Positions 54,472 to 62,993 of a DNA stretch of 64,000 bases are shown piece after piece. Below the pieces are notes generated by a model. The model worked only from the letters and a program-made list of their open reading frames with translations. It was not told the DNA's origin and did not search any database. Made by a program: the position numbers and the translations under genes. The stretch's first letter is position 1; each line of letters opens with the position of its first letter. Location of the stretch: contig NZ_NEGC01000003.1 of the NCBI RefSeq assembly GCF_002135335.1, positions 248,001-312,000 of the forward strand, in the 5' to 3' direction. Origin of the DNA: Acinetobacter sp. ANC 4470. GTDB lineage: Bacteria > Pseudomonadota > Gammaproteobacteria > Pseudomonadales > Moraxellaceae.

Positions 54472-54546
54472 AGGGGCGTCGCCAAGTGGTAAGGCACCGG
54501 GTTTTGATCTCGGCATCCGTTGGTTCGAATCCAGCCGCCCCTGCCA
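54472..54546 (+). tRNA. tRNA-Gln (TTG), copy 3
   Basis: Identical to copy 1. The 12 bases after CCA (TCTATTTTCAAA) also follow copy 4, a sign of recent duplication. Confidence 0.96.
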
Positions 54547-54638
54547 TCTATTTTCAAAAAAGACAGAATAAAGTTTGCTGATTCATTGTTAATTTACCTT
54601 GACATTGAACAGTAAAAACATTAAAGTTCTGCCGCATT

Positions 54639-54713
54639 AGGGGCGTCGCCAAGTGGTAAGGCACCGGGTTTTGATCTCGGCATCCGTTGGTTCGAATCCA
54701 GCCGCCCCTGCCA
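54639..54713 (+). tRNA. tRNA-Gln (TTG), copy 4
   Basis: Identical to copy 1; a 92-nt spacer separates it from copy 3. It ends 36 bases before the prs ATG, so all may be processed from an ispE-tRNA-prs transcript. Confidence 0.96.
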
Positions 54714-54749
54714 TCTATTTTCAAACATTCCAACCGCCAAGGGTGCTTC

Positions 54750-55703
54750 ATGCCCAATCTTGTCGTTTTTAGTGGAACTGCACATCCACAATTCGCTCAA
54801 AAAGTCGTAAGCCACCTGCACATTCCTTTAGGTGCAGCATCTGTAGGTCATTTTTCTGACGGTGAAATTGCTGTCGAAATTACTGAAAATGTTCGTGGTA
54901 AAGACGTATTCCTTGTACAGCCTACTTGTGCACCAACGAATGACAACCTTATGGAAGTCCTCGTTATGGCTGATGCTTTACGTCGTGCAAGTGCAGGTCG
55001 TATAACTGCTGTCATCCCTTACTTTGGATATGCTCGTCAAGATCGTCGTCCTCGTTCAAGCCGTGTTCCAATCACTGCAAAAGTTGTCGCAGATATGCTT
55101 ACAACTGTAGGGATTGACCGTGTTGTAATGATCGACCTTCATGCTGACCAAATCCAAGGTTTCTTCGACATCCCTGTAGACAATATCTACGGTACTCCTG
55201 CTTTACTTGCTGACCTTCGTCAACAGCAACACCATAATCTTATGGTTGTTTCTCCTGACGTTGGTGGTGTAGTGCGTGCACGTGCTGTAGCTAAACAAAT
55301 GGGTGATATCGATCTTGCAATCATTGATAAACGTCGTCAAAAAGCAAATGAATCACAAGTGATGCATTTGATTGGTGATGTGAAAGATCGTGATTGCGTA
55401 ATCGTGGATGACATGGTTGATACTGCGGGTACATTGTGTAAAGCTGCCGATGCACTGAAACAATTTGGTGCTCGTCGTGTTATTGCATATGCAACTCACC
55501 CTGTACTTTCTGGTAAAGCCCTTGAGAATTTGAAAAATTCTGTACTCGACGAACTCGTCGTAACAGATACCATTCCTCTTTCTCAAGAAGCATTAGAACT
55601 TGGTAAGATTCGCCAAGTTTCAGTAGCCGGCATGGTTGCTGAGACAATTCGTCGTATTAACAACGAAGAATCTATTAGCGCAATGTTCGATAGTTATCTA
55701 TAA
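54750..55703 (+). CDS. prs: Ribose-phosphate pyrophosphokinase
   Basis: 317 residues from ATG 54750 with AAGGG seven bases upstream. [27 protein letters not shown] and the PRPP loop [10 protein letters not shown] are all present. It makes PRPP for nucleotide, His, Trp and NAD synthesis. Confidence 0.97.
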   Translation: MPNLVVFSGTAHPQFAQKVVSHLHIPLGAASVGHFSDGEIAVEITENVRGKDVFLVQPTCAPTNDNLMEVLVMADALRRASAGRITAVIPYFGYARQDRRPRSSRVPITAKVVADMLTTVGIDRVVMIDLHADQIQGFFDIPVDNIYGTPALLADLRQQQHHNLMVVSPDVGGVVRARAVAKQMGDIDLAIIDKRRQKANESQVMHLIGDVKDRDCVIVDDMVDTAGTLCKAADALKQFGARRVIAYATHPVLSGKALENLKNSVLDELVVTDTIPLSQEALELGKIRQVSVAGMVAETIRRINNEESISAMFDSYL

Positions 55704-55718
55704 TAGCGCAAATTTTTT

Positions 55719-55750
55719 AAAGCTCTGCTCTTAAAAAAGCAGGGCTTTCT
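55719..55750 (+). terminator. Terminator or attenuator after prs
   Basis: AAAGCTCTGCT pairs with AGCAGGGCTTT (one G-U), followed by a short T-rich end. Confidence 0.7.
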
Positions 55751-55805
55751 ATCACTGGACTGGTCGAAGGTTCAGTCAATTTAAACTCAATGAGGAAATG
55801 TCATC

Positions 55806-56102
55806 ATGGCAAACTTCGTATTAAATGCAGTAGCTCGTGACGAATCAGTACAAGGGAAAGGTTCGAGCCGCCGCCTTCGTCTTCAAGCTAAAGTTCCAGC
55901 AATCATCTACGGTGGCGAAGCTGCTCCTGTAACTGTTACTTTAGAACTTCGTCAACTTGTTAAAGCACTTGAAAACAATGCTTTCTTCGAAGAAGTTATT
56001 GAAATCAATATGGGCGACAAAGTTGAAAGCGTAAAAATCCAAGCTTTACAACGTCACCCAGCTAAAAACACACCTATGCACGCTGACTTTAAACGCGCAT
56101 AA
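55806..56102 (+). CDS. rplY: 50S ribosomal protein L25
   Basis: 98 residues, the short single-domain L25: GKGSSRRLRLQAKVPAIIYGG and the ending PMHADFKRA. Binds 5S rRNA. It lacks the CTC extension of longer homologues. Ribosome binding site GAGGAAA before ATG. Confidence 0.96.
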   Translation: MANFVLNAVARDESVQGKGSSRRLRLQAKVPAIIYGGEAAPVTVTLELRQLVKALENNAFFEEVIEINMGDKVESVKIQALQRHPAKNTPMHADFKRA

Positions 56103-56121
56103 GTGTTGATGGTGTAAATTA

Positions 56122-56703
56122 GTGTCAAAACTTTCACTGATTGTAGGTTTGGGTAATCCAGGAACGGAATATGCCCAAACCCGCCATAATGCGGGCTTCT
56201 GGTTTGTTGAACGCCTTGCAGAACAATATGGCATTAAATTAAAAGCTGATCCCAAATACAAAGGGATAAGTGGTCGTGGTAATATTGAAGGTCAAGACGT
56301 TCGTCTGTTATTACCCACAACCTTTATGAACCTTGTCGGTCAAAGCGTTGTACCCTTCGCCAAATTCTATCAAATTGCTCCTGAAGCAATACTCATTGCG
56401 CACGATGAACTTGATATGGATCCCGGTGTCATTCGCCTAAAAACAGGTGGTGGACATGGTGGACATAACGGTTTAAAAGATATCGTACCGCATATTGGTT
56501 CAAATTTTCATCGCTTACGTATTGGCATAGGACATCCTGGTTCTAAAGAACGTGTGTCTGGTCATGTACTCAGCAAAGCACCAAGCAGCGAACAAAATTT
56601 AATGGATGATGCCATTGCTCACGCTTTATCTCGCATTAAACTGCTAGTAAACGGTGACACACAGCAAGCCATGAATCAAATCAATGCTTATAAACCGAAT
56701 TGA
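56122..56703 (+). CDS. pth: Peptidyl-tRNA hydrolase
   Basis: 193 residues from GTG 56122. VGLGNPGTEYAQTRHNAGF with catalytic H22, HDELDMDPG and GGGHGGHNGLKDI. Recycles peptidyl-tRNA. It follows rplY by 19 bases, a widely conserved pair. Confidence 0.96.
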   Translation: MSKLSLIVGLGNPGTEYAQTRHNAGFWFVERLAEQYGIKLKADPKYKGISGRGNIEGQDVRLLLPTTFMNLVGQSVVPFAKFYQIAPEAILIAHDELDMDPGVIRLKTGGGHGGHNGLKDIVPHIGSNFHRLRIGIGHPGSKERVSGHVLSKAPSSEQNLMDDAIAHALSRIKLLVNGDTQQAMNQINAYKPN

Positions 56704-56847
56704 TCAATCCACAAATTGTTAAACAATCCTTCTTGCCATGATGCTTTTTTCAGAGCAAAATGCGTTTTCTACGGATTACTTACCCAGTAAAAAGTGATTG
56801 ATTTAACCACAAGATAAAATCTTAGCTCGACTAAGGAGACGCCAGCC

Positions 56848-57228
56848 ATGCTATCTCGTTTATTAAAATGCAAAATTCACCGTGCTCAGGTTACTCATGC
56901 AGAACTTCACTACGAAGGCTCATGTGCAATTGATGGTGTACTCATGGATTTAGCAGGTATTCGTGAATATGAAGAAATCCACGTATGGAACGTCACGAAT
57001 GGTAAACGTTTCGCCACTTATGCGATTCGTGGTGAAGATAATTCAGGTATTATTTCTGTCAATGGTGGTGCTGCACATCAAGCTGATGTCGGTGATTTAG
57101 TCATTATTGCGACCTTTGGTGATTTCACTGTAGCTGAAGCCAATGCGCATAAACCACGCCTTGTATATGCAAATCCAAATAATACCGTAAATCACACAGC
57201 AAACTGCATTCCAGTTCAAGTGGCTTAA
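56848..57228 (+). CDS. panD: Aspartate 1-decarboxylase
   Basis: 126 residues. Self-cleavage site G24-S25 (HYEGSCAID) that creates the pyruvoyl cofactor, and the NGAAAH-like [12 protein letters not shown] segment. It makes beta-alanine for pantothenate. AAGGAG precedes the ATG. Confidence 0.96.
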   Translation: MLSRLLKCKIHRAQVTHAELHYEGSCAIDGVLMDLAGIREYEEIHVWNVTNGKRFATYAIRGEDNSGIISVNGGAAHQADVGDLVIIATFGDFTVAEANAHKPRLVYANPNNTVNHTANCIPVQVA

Positions 57229-57255
57229 TATCTTCATTCAAGATCACAAGATTTT

Positions 57256-57281
57256 AAAAGCTCGCATATGCGAGCTTTTTT
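57256..57281 (+). terminator. Terminator after panD
   Basis: AAAAGCTCGCA-TA-TGCGAGCTTTT followed by two more T. Confidence 0.9.
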
Positions 57282-57384
57282 ATGCCTGTTATTTTATTGA
57301 TCAAAACACTTTTCTGCCCCATTCATGTGGAACTAGAGTACTGATCATTCTAAACAAAACATGATTATTCATGCAAAACAGGTC

Positions 57385-57556
57385 TATAATGATTCCACAT
57401 CGCTTCAGGGCGGGGTGAAATTCCCCACCGGTGGTAAGTTAAACCGCTATGTCATTAGCGGATTTAATCAGCCCACGAGCCTGTAAACCACTCATGGTTT
57501 GCACGCAGATTTGGTGAAAAACCAAAGCCGACGGTATAGTCCGGATGAAAGAAGAC
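57385..57556 (+). promoter_or_regulatory. FMN riboswitch (RFN element) with promoter -10 box
   Basis: TATAAT at 57385-57390 is followed by the RFN element from about 57398: TCAGGGCGGGGTGAAATTCC, CCACCGG, a variable stem, AGCCCACGAGCC, then GCCGACGG and the closing GTCCGGATGAAAGAAGA. FMN binding reduces expression of the gene downstream, ribB, about 100 bases later. Core elements are clear; the end point is approximate. Confidence 0.95.
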
Positions 57557-57654
57557 GACGTAACGGATATTTATATTTGATATATCGCTGCGACCCCATT
57601 TTTACATCAGTCCTGAAATGTTCAACCGTATTTTTATTTTACGAGAGCGTTTCA

Positions 57655-58314
57655 ATGTCTAGTTTAATTCAACCCGAAATTTTCTTTTCAGCCCTTCCTC
57701 CTGCTGAACAACGTATTCAAAAAGCTTTAGAAGATATCCGCCAAGGCAAACCTGTTTTGGTCATGGATGACTTTGAGCGCGAAAATGAAGCCGATTTAAT
57801 TGTTGCCGCAGAAACCCTGACTGTTGAAACCATGGCACGTATGATTCGTGATGGTTCTGGCATTGTCTGTTTATGTTTAACAGATGAATTAGCGAACCAC
57901 TTAGAACTACCACCAATGGTCACTGATAATTCAAGTCAGTTTAAAACAGCATTTACCGTAACCATTGAAGCAGCCGAGGGCGTGACCACAGGTGTATCTG
58001 CCAAAGACCGAACCACCACGATAAAAGCAGCCATTAAGGATGGTGCTATTGCAAACGACCTTAACCGTCCCGGACATGTCTTCCCTTTGCGTGCACGTGA
58101 AGGCGGTGTTTTAACACGTCGTGGTCACACTGAAGGTACTATCGATTTAGCACGTTTAGCCGGCTTAAAACCAGCAGGTGTATTATGTGAATTAACCAAT
58201 TCCGATGGAACAATGGCATCAGGAATTCAAGTTTTGGCTTATGCTCAAACTCACGATTTAACTGTGATTACCATTGAAGAAATTGTGCAATATCGTTTAA
58301 CGCATCAACTCTAA
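57655..58314 (+). CDS. ribB: 3,4-dihydroxy-2-butanone 4-phosphate synthase
   Basis: 219 residues from ATG 57655. [12 protein letters not shown] binds Mg and substrate; [13 protein letters not shown] and [16 protein letters not shown] are diagnostic. It makes the four-carbon unit for riboflavin. No fused GTP cyclohydrolase II domain. Controlled by the FMN riboswitch upstream; a longer upstream frame runs through the riboswitch and is not real. Confidence 0.96.
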   Translation: MSSLIQPEIFFSALPPAEQRIQKALEDIRQGKPVLVMDDFERENEADLIVAAETLTVETMARMIRDGSGIVCLCLTDELANHLELPPMVTDNSSQFKTAFTVTIEAAEGVTTGVSAKDRTTTIKAAIKDGAIANDLNRPGHVFPLRAREGGVLTRRGHTEGTIDLARLAGLKPAGVLCELTNSDGTMASGIQVLAYAQTHDLTVITIEEIVQYRLTHQL

Positions 58315-58333
58315 AACTCAACAGCATAATGAT

Positions 58334-58363
58334 AAAAGCCCCAGTTAACACTGAGGCTTTTTA
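58334..58363 (+). terminator. Terminator after ribB
   Basis: AAAGCCCCAGT pairs with ACTGAGGCTTT (one mismatch) around TAAC, followed by TTTA. Confidence 0.8.
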
Positions 58364-58459
58364 TTTAAAATGTAATTTCAAAATACTATAAAAATCAATC
58401 TAATTAATGACAATATTCAATAATTACACTCAAAAACTTTCAATATAAAAAGAACAGAT

Positions 58460-58945
58460 TCAGTCTTCTTTTAGCATATGCAATAAACTAGAACTGATGC
58501 CATCGGCACGTAAAAAAGCAAAATCATAACTTGCTGTAGCCAAAGCCAAAACTCGACGTTCAAATTCCTGCCAAAGTGGTTTCACTTGTTTATCCTGAAT
58601 TCCTAAACCACTTTCTTCAGCTAAGTTTTTATTCTTTTCACAAATTTTAAGTGCATGATAAAGTTTACGCCCTTGCGATGCATCATCACGTAAACGTACA
58701 CGTTTCGACAAGACAAAACCCTCGACATGGCGCAAATCCGCATGGGGTAACATTGGTACTAAAATCTGATCCAATTGTGCATCTAGTCGTCTCCACACGG
58801 CCGTATGCTGTTCGGGACTATAAGTATTCCACTGAATGACTTCATGATTAAAGCGACGACAACCACGGCATACAGAATCACCGAACACCGTAGAACAACG
58901 CCCTGCACAGGGGGTCAAAGAAGCAATCCGACGTTCAGTACTCAA
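58460..58945 (-). CDS. DUF1289 protein
   Basis: 161 residues. N-terminal CAGRCSTVFGDSVCRGCRRF with four cysteines in the DUF1289 pattern, then a helical region unlike the short versions. Possible iron-sulfur or zinc binding; function unknown. Divergent from trhO. Confidence 0.85.
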   Translation of the reverse strand: MSTERRIASLTPCAGRCSTVFGDSVCRGCRRFNHEVIQWNTYSPEQHTAVWRRLDAQLDQILVPMLPHADLRHVEGFVLSKRVRLRDDASQGRKLYHALKICEKNKNLAEESGLGIQDKQVKPLWQEFERRVLALATASYDFAFLRADGISSSLLHMLKED

Positions 58946-58970
58946 AACACACTCCTACACACTTTAGAAA

Positions 58971-59018
58971 TCATTAAAATCATTCTTCTAACATCGTTAA
59001 AAACGATGATTTTAATGA
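58971..59018. other. Long inverted repeat between DUF1289 gene and trhO
   Basis: TCATTAAAATCAT (58971-58983) pairs perfectly with ATGATTTTAATGA (59006-59018); inside, CATCGTT/AACGATG forms a competing stem. A further palindrome GCTGATATCAGC follows at about 59025-59036. It may be an operator or a pair of mutually exclusive hairpins in the divergent promoter region. Confidence 0.6.
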
Positions 59019-59148
59019 GTGATAGCTGATATCAGCATCTTTCACTTAAAAACCATATTTTAGTTATGGTTTTCTCGCTTATTCACACAATTCACGTTAA
59101 AATACGCGCCTTGAATTTTGTCCTATCATAATACATTTGGAGTTATCC

Positions 59149-60081
59149 ATGAACGCTACTGTAGAACAGCTTGCACCTGTAGAACAGCAAGCGACCACAA
59201 GTTGGGTTGTTGCCGCACTATATCAATTTAAAGAAGTTCAAGATCCTACCGATCTTCAACAACGTCTTTTAGACTTAGTCAACAGCATTAACTTGTGTGG
59301 AACTCTAATTGTAGCGGGCGAAGGTATTAACGGTACTGTCGCTGGGGATCGTGAATCGATTAATCAAATTCAGGCATTTCTTCTTAATGAAGGGTTTAAT
59401 GCTATGGAATACAAAGAATCTCATAGCGATGATAAACCTTTCCGTAAAATGAAAATCAAACTCAAAAGTGAAATTGTCACTTTAGGTGTAGAAGTTAAGC
59501 CACGTGATCTTGTGGGGCATTACTTAGACCCGAAAGAATGGAATGAACTGATTGCACGTAATGACGTGATCCTCGTCGACACACGTAATGATTACGAATA
59601 TAAAGCGGGTACGTTTAAAGGCGCTGTTGACCCAAAAACAGAAAGTTTCCGTGAATTTCCAGAATATGTAAAACAAAATCTTGAAAAACATAAAGACAAA
59701 AAAATTGCCATGTTCTGTACGGGTGGCATTCGTTGTGAAAAATCAACTTCTCTTCTTCTGCAAGAAGGTTTTGAAAAAGTTTATCACCTGAAAGGTGGCA
59801 TTTTAAAATACCTAGAAGAAACCCCTGCTGAGGAAAGTATGTGGGAAGGTGAATGTTTTGTATTTGATGGTCGTACTGCGGTGACCCATGGTGTAGAAGA
59901 AGGTCAAAATATTAAATGTCATGCCTGTGGTTGGCCTTTACTTCCAGCAGAAGTTGAGCTTCCAAGCTACGAACACGGTGTATCATGTAAATATTGCATC
60001 GAAAAAACCACAGAAAAACAAAAAGAAGGTTTCCGTATGCGTCAGTCACAAATTGCAGCAGCGAAACGTAAACGTCTGTAA
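59149..60081 (+). CDS. trhO: tRNA uridine(34) hydroxylase TrhO (rhodanese-type)
   Basis: 310 residues from ATG 59149 with GGAG six bases upstream. N-terminal acylphosphatase-like part, rhodanese domain with active loop CTGGIRCEKST, and a C-terminal four-Cys zinc region (CHACG...CKYC). Introduces ho5U at tRNA position 34. Known otherwise as YceA. Confidence 0.94.
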   Translation: MNATVEQLAPVEQQATTSWVVAALYQFKEVQDPTDLQQRLLDLVNSINLCGTLIVAGEGINGTVAGDRESINQIQAFLLNEGFNAMEYKESHSDDKPFRKMKIKLKSEIVTLGVEVKPRDLVGHYLDPKEWNELIARNDVILVDTRNDYEYKAGTFKGAVDPKTESFREFPEYVKQNLEKHKDKKIAMFCTGGIRCEKSTSLLLQEGFEKVYHLKGGILKYLEETPAEESMWEGECFVFDGRTAVTHGVEEGQNIKCHACGWPLLPAEVELPSYEHGVSCKYCIEKTTEKQKEGFRMRQSQIAAAKRKRL

Positions 60082-60104
60082 TTTTGGATTTTAAGATACC
60101 CATA

Positions 60105-60135
60105 AAAACCCTCAGCATAATCTGAGGGTTTTTTA
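60105..60135 (+). terminator. Terminator after trhO
   Basis: AAAACCCTCAG-CATAAT-CTGAGGGTTTT with extra T. Confidence 0.92.
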
Positions 60136-60272
60136 ATTTACATAAGATAAACAATTAATAAATAAAGGCGACCAATAGCAGCCACAAAATCATTAAATTT
60201 TGATAATCTGAGACGTGCAGCATACTAATTAAACAACTTATTCATATATAACGTGAAAAAAGGAATTAAATT

Positions 60273-60557
60273 ATGCCAAGATCAATTAGCCATTCCCCCC
60301 ATTATACTCGGCGCTTTCACCTAGTTCGCGAAAAAAATTATCAAAAAACAGCAACAATAAAAAGTATTTTAAATCAAGAATCCCATCTGCTTATTGTGGT
60401 TTTAGGGGCAGTGATTGGTGCTATTTTATCCATATTTATTGCTTATCATTTAAACTCAAATCTACTCAGTTATGCATTACTCAGTGTACTTCCATTTATA
60501 TTCGCACATAGTTTAAGAAAAGTTTACATACACACACTGGTACATAGCCAAGAATAA
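60273..60557 (+). CDS. Small membrane protein, unknown
   Basis: 94 residues: basic N-terminus (~35 residues with several His/Arg), then two hydrophobic helices at ~38-59 and ~63-80. AAAGGAA precedes the ATG. No family recognised. Confidence 0.65.
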   Translation: MPRSISHSPHYTRRFHLVREKNYQKTATIKSILNQESHLLIVVLGAVIGAILSIFIAYHLNSNLLSYALLSVLPFIFAHSLRKVYIHTLVHSQE

Positions 60558-60641
60558 TCAGACTTGATGACTTGACTATACTTTACCCTGCAATGAATAG
60601 TCTTTAGGATACCCCAGATATCATTCTTATTTTAAAAACTC

Positions 60642-61247
60642 ATGAATCTGACTGAATGGATTATTTCCATTATGGAACAATTGGGCTACTTCGGTATTGC
60701 TCTACTCATGTTCCTCGACAATATTTTCCCTCCTATCCCCTCTGAGGTAATCATGCCTTCAGCAGGCTATTCTGCGTCCCAAGGGCAACTCCTCCTTGTC
60801 GGAGTGATTATCGCAGGTTGTATCGGCTCACTAACTGCCGCTGCACTTTTGTATTGGATTGGATATAAGTTCAATCATGACAAAATATTTCGCTGGATTG
60901 ATCGCTATGGAAAATACTTATTTATAAGATCTAGCGATGTGCAGAAAGCATTAACATGGTTTGAACAATATGGACATCGTATTGTATTTTTTGGACGAAT
61001 GATTCCTGCTGTGCGCTCACTCATTAGTATTCCTGCGGGAATGAGCCATATGCCCTTTTGGAAATTCATGTTCTATAGTGCCCTCGGTACAATCATCTGG
61101 ACCACATTTTTAGCTTATGTGGGTTTTTATTTTGGTGAAAACCAAGCATTGATGCAAAATATCTTTAGCCAAGTTGGCTATGTCATTATTGCAATTGTAG
61201 TGTTCATCATTGTTTGGGTTCTATACCGTCGATATAAACGTAAATGA
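60642..61247 (+). CDS. DedA family membrane protein
   Basis: 201 residues. LDNIFPPIPSEVIMPSAGY and GRMIPAVRSLISIPAGMSHM are the DedA signature; about five hydrophobic segments. The family includes undecaprenyl-phosphate and lipid flippases; this member's substrate is unknown. It ends in basic YRRYKRK. Confidence 0.93.
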   Translation: MNLTEWIISIMEQLGYFGIALLMFLDNIFPPIPSEVIMPSAGYSASQGQLLLVGVIIAGCIGSLTAAALLYWIGYKFNHDKIFRWIDRYGKYLFIRSSDVQKALTWFEQYGHRIVFFGRMIPAVRSLISIPAGMSHMPFWKFMFYSALGTIIWTTFLAYVGFYFGENQALMQNIFSQVGYVIIAIVVFIIVWVLYRRYKRK

Positions 61248-61299
61248 ATTAATATTTATATTTTTTAGTTAAATTTAATCGGGGGGAAAAAGTTAATTT

Positions 61300-61713
61300 A
61301 TGAAACATTATTTGATCTACTTTGCTGCTGTTTACAGCATAGCGTTACTGCTATTAGGTATCTTATTTAGCTTACTTAATTTAACTGGCTCAACCAGTGT
61401 ACCTACACTTATAGCCGCTGGATTTATCACAGCTAGACATTTTGTTAAACGAGAACAATGCATACCTAGCCCTGATGAAAAAGTTCAATTGGTCTGGGGC
61501 TGCACCATTGTTTCACTATTTATTTCCAGCATTCTTGTGTTCTTATATAGTTTGGTCGATCCTGCTGCTGGAAATATATTAAAAACTGCTGAAAATACTG
61601 GTTTAGCTCTGATTGCAATCGTAATACTGCTCCTCATTTTAATTCATGCAGCAATCTTTTTTGTCAGTTTTGGTTGGTATGCCAAGATCTGTGCACAAAA
61701 ACTTAAATCATAA
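61300..61713 (+). CDS. Four-helix membrane protein (ABZJ_00895-like)
   Basis: 137 residues with four hydrophobic segments (about 3-23, 30-45, 63-85, 102-128) and short loops. It resembles a small membrane family common in Acinetobacter; that name is from memory of the pattern and tentative. GGGGG lies upstream of the ATG. Confidence 0.6.
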   Translation: MKHYLIYFAAVYSIALLLLGILFSLLNLTGSTSVPTLIAAGFITARHFVKREQCIPSPDEKVQLVWGCTIVSLFISSILVFLYSLVDPAAGNILKTAENTGLALIAIVILLLILIHAAIFFVSFGWYAKICAQKLKS

Positions 61714-61724
61714 ATACAATGCTA

Positions 61725-61756
61725 AAAAAAACACCTCTATTGAGGTGTTTTTTTTA
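61725..61756 (+). terminator. Terminator between the membrane protein and UPF0149 genes
   Basis: AAAAACACCTC-TATT-GAGGTGTTTTT with A and T runs; may work both ways. Confidence 0.9.
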
Positions 61757-61819
61757 TTTCAGCGAATTAAGTTGGTGTGTGATACATGAGCCGCGATTGT
61801 AGCGGCGCAAGATGTAACA

Positions 61820-62344
61820 TCACGCTGGCGTGTGGTACATTAAATAAATTTCGTTTAAATTCTCTGGAATTTCTTCTGCAATTTCGTCCATGAGCTGACC
61901 ATTGCGACGGAAAGATTCCATTTGTGGATCTTCATCATCAATACCACTAAACACCATCATTGGTAATGTTAAATCTACCAATTGTTCTTCATGTTCAGGT
62001 GTAAACCAAGCATCTTCATTTAAAAACATTGCATCGACGAAACCAACGCTCCAATCGCCTAAACTTGATTCAGTATTAGCTTCTTCAATTTCAAAAGGAA
62101 ACTCAATTCCTTCTTCATTGGCTAAGTTTTGACGAATCGCTTCTAACCATGCTTTTATTTGCACAATCATTTCAGCTGGAACTTTCTGTTGATTGTTATC
62201 GAAAAGTTCATCGAGCCATTGATCAAAAGTTGGCCCTACAGCAATTGCACATAAAAAACCATGAGTTGCCGCAAAATCTAGACCATGTTCATTTTGGTCA
62301 CCATCTAGATATTCACTCAATAGGTCTAAATCTAAAGCACTCAT
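61820..62344 (-). CDS. UPF0149/YecA-YgfB family protein
   Basis: 174 residues, very acidic. DLDLLSEYLDGD, THGFLCAIAVGP and WSVGFVDAMFLNEDAW fit UPF0149; no C-terminal SEC-C zinc motif. Function unknown. Confidence 0.88.
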   Translation of the reverse strand: MSALDLDLLSEYLDGDQNEHGLDFAATHGFLCAIAVGPTFDQWLDELFDNNQQKVPAEMIVQIKAWLEAIRQNLANEEGIEFPFEIEEANTESSLGDWSVGFVDAMFLNEDAWFTPEHEEQLVDLTLPMMVFSGIDDEDPQMESFRRNGQLMDEIAEEIPENLNEIYLMYHTPA

Positions 62345-62413
62345 TTAAAATCCAAGTTCTGTAAAATAACTGTGGATAGCATAGCATTTTAGCGCGCTAT
62401 GCTAAATCACAAT

Positions 62414-62623
62414 TTAGTCTTCGTCATCATCAAAGCCGTCATCGTCATCAAGATCATAATCAAAATCTTTCAATTCACGTTCTAAGCGACGTTGTGCAAG
62501 AAGGTCATCAATTAAACGACGTTTTTCTAATGACTCTTTAGCACTAATTTTGCTTGATGCCTCATCAAAACTAACATCATCATCACTGTAGCTATCATCT
62601 AGTTCAAAATCTGTAGAAGACAC
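62414..62623 (-). CDS. Small acidic protein (PA3496-like)
   Basis: 69 residues, Asp-rich at both ends with a basic centre EKRRLIDDLLAQRRLERELK. The RR-I-DLL...R-LER-L pattern resembles the PA3496 family, proposed to affect envelope integrity. Divergent from rpoD. Confidence 0.65.
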   Translation of the reverse strand: MSSTDFELDDSYSDDDVSFDEASSKISAKESLEKRRLIDDLLAQRRLERELKDFDYDLDDDDGFDDDED

Positions 62624-62993
62624 TAAAACTACCTCATTAGTGAAAAAAGTAAATGGCTCTAGGCGCTATTTATCTTTGTTAGCAAACCTTGTCAAGTCTT
62701 TTCTATTTTTTTGTTATAACAAACTCAATTCACACTTGTTTTTTCACCTTGAAATTGTATATTTATAAGACGTAGAATTTTAATTAGAATGCCGATAAAA
62801 TTAAGATATTTTTTGAATACATTCCATGCAAGAGCCTTGAAAAAAAAAATTCTAACCCAATATTGAAAACAATTGTTAAATCAAAGTGCTATTTCCAAAT
62901 AACACTTGAGCAAGCAATTCAAAACAATTTTAAGCGAATTGTGCTATTATGCACGGTTTTTCACTGCCACAGATTCAAGAAGAGTAAGCAAAG
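62624..62993 (+). promoter_or_regulatory. Gene-free region upstream of rpoD
   Basis: 370 bases, AT-rich, no gene seen. A -10-like TATTAT is at 62945-62950 (TGCTATTATGC, extended -10), about 45 bases before the rpoD ATG; no good -35. GCGAATTGTGC just before it could be a regulator half-site, unproven. Confidence 0.5.

Noticed and set aside
54351..54821. Minus-strand frames and direct repeats across 54351-54821, also considered as a repeat array
   Set aside because: The repeats are four tRNA-Gln genes; the frames are reverse readings of them. No CRISPR array was seen anywhere in the window.
57499..57654. Longer start of ribB at 57499
   Set aside because: The extra codons run through the FMN riboswitch and spacer.
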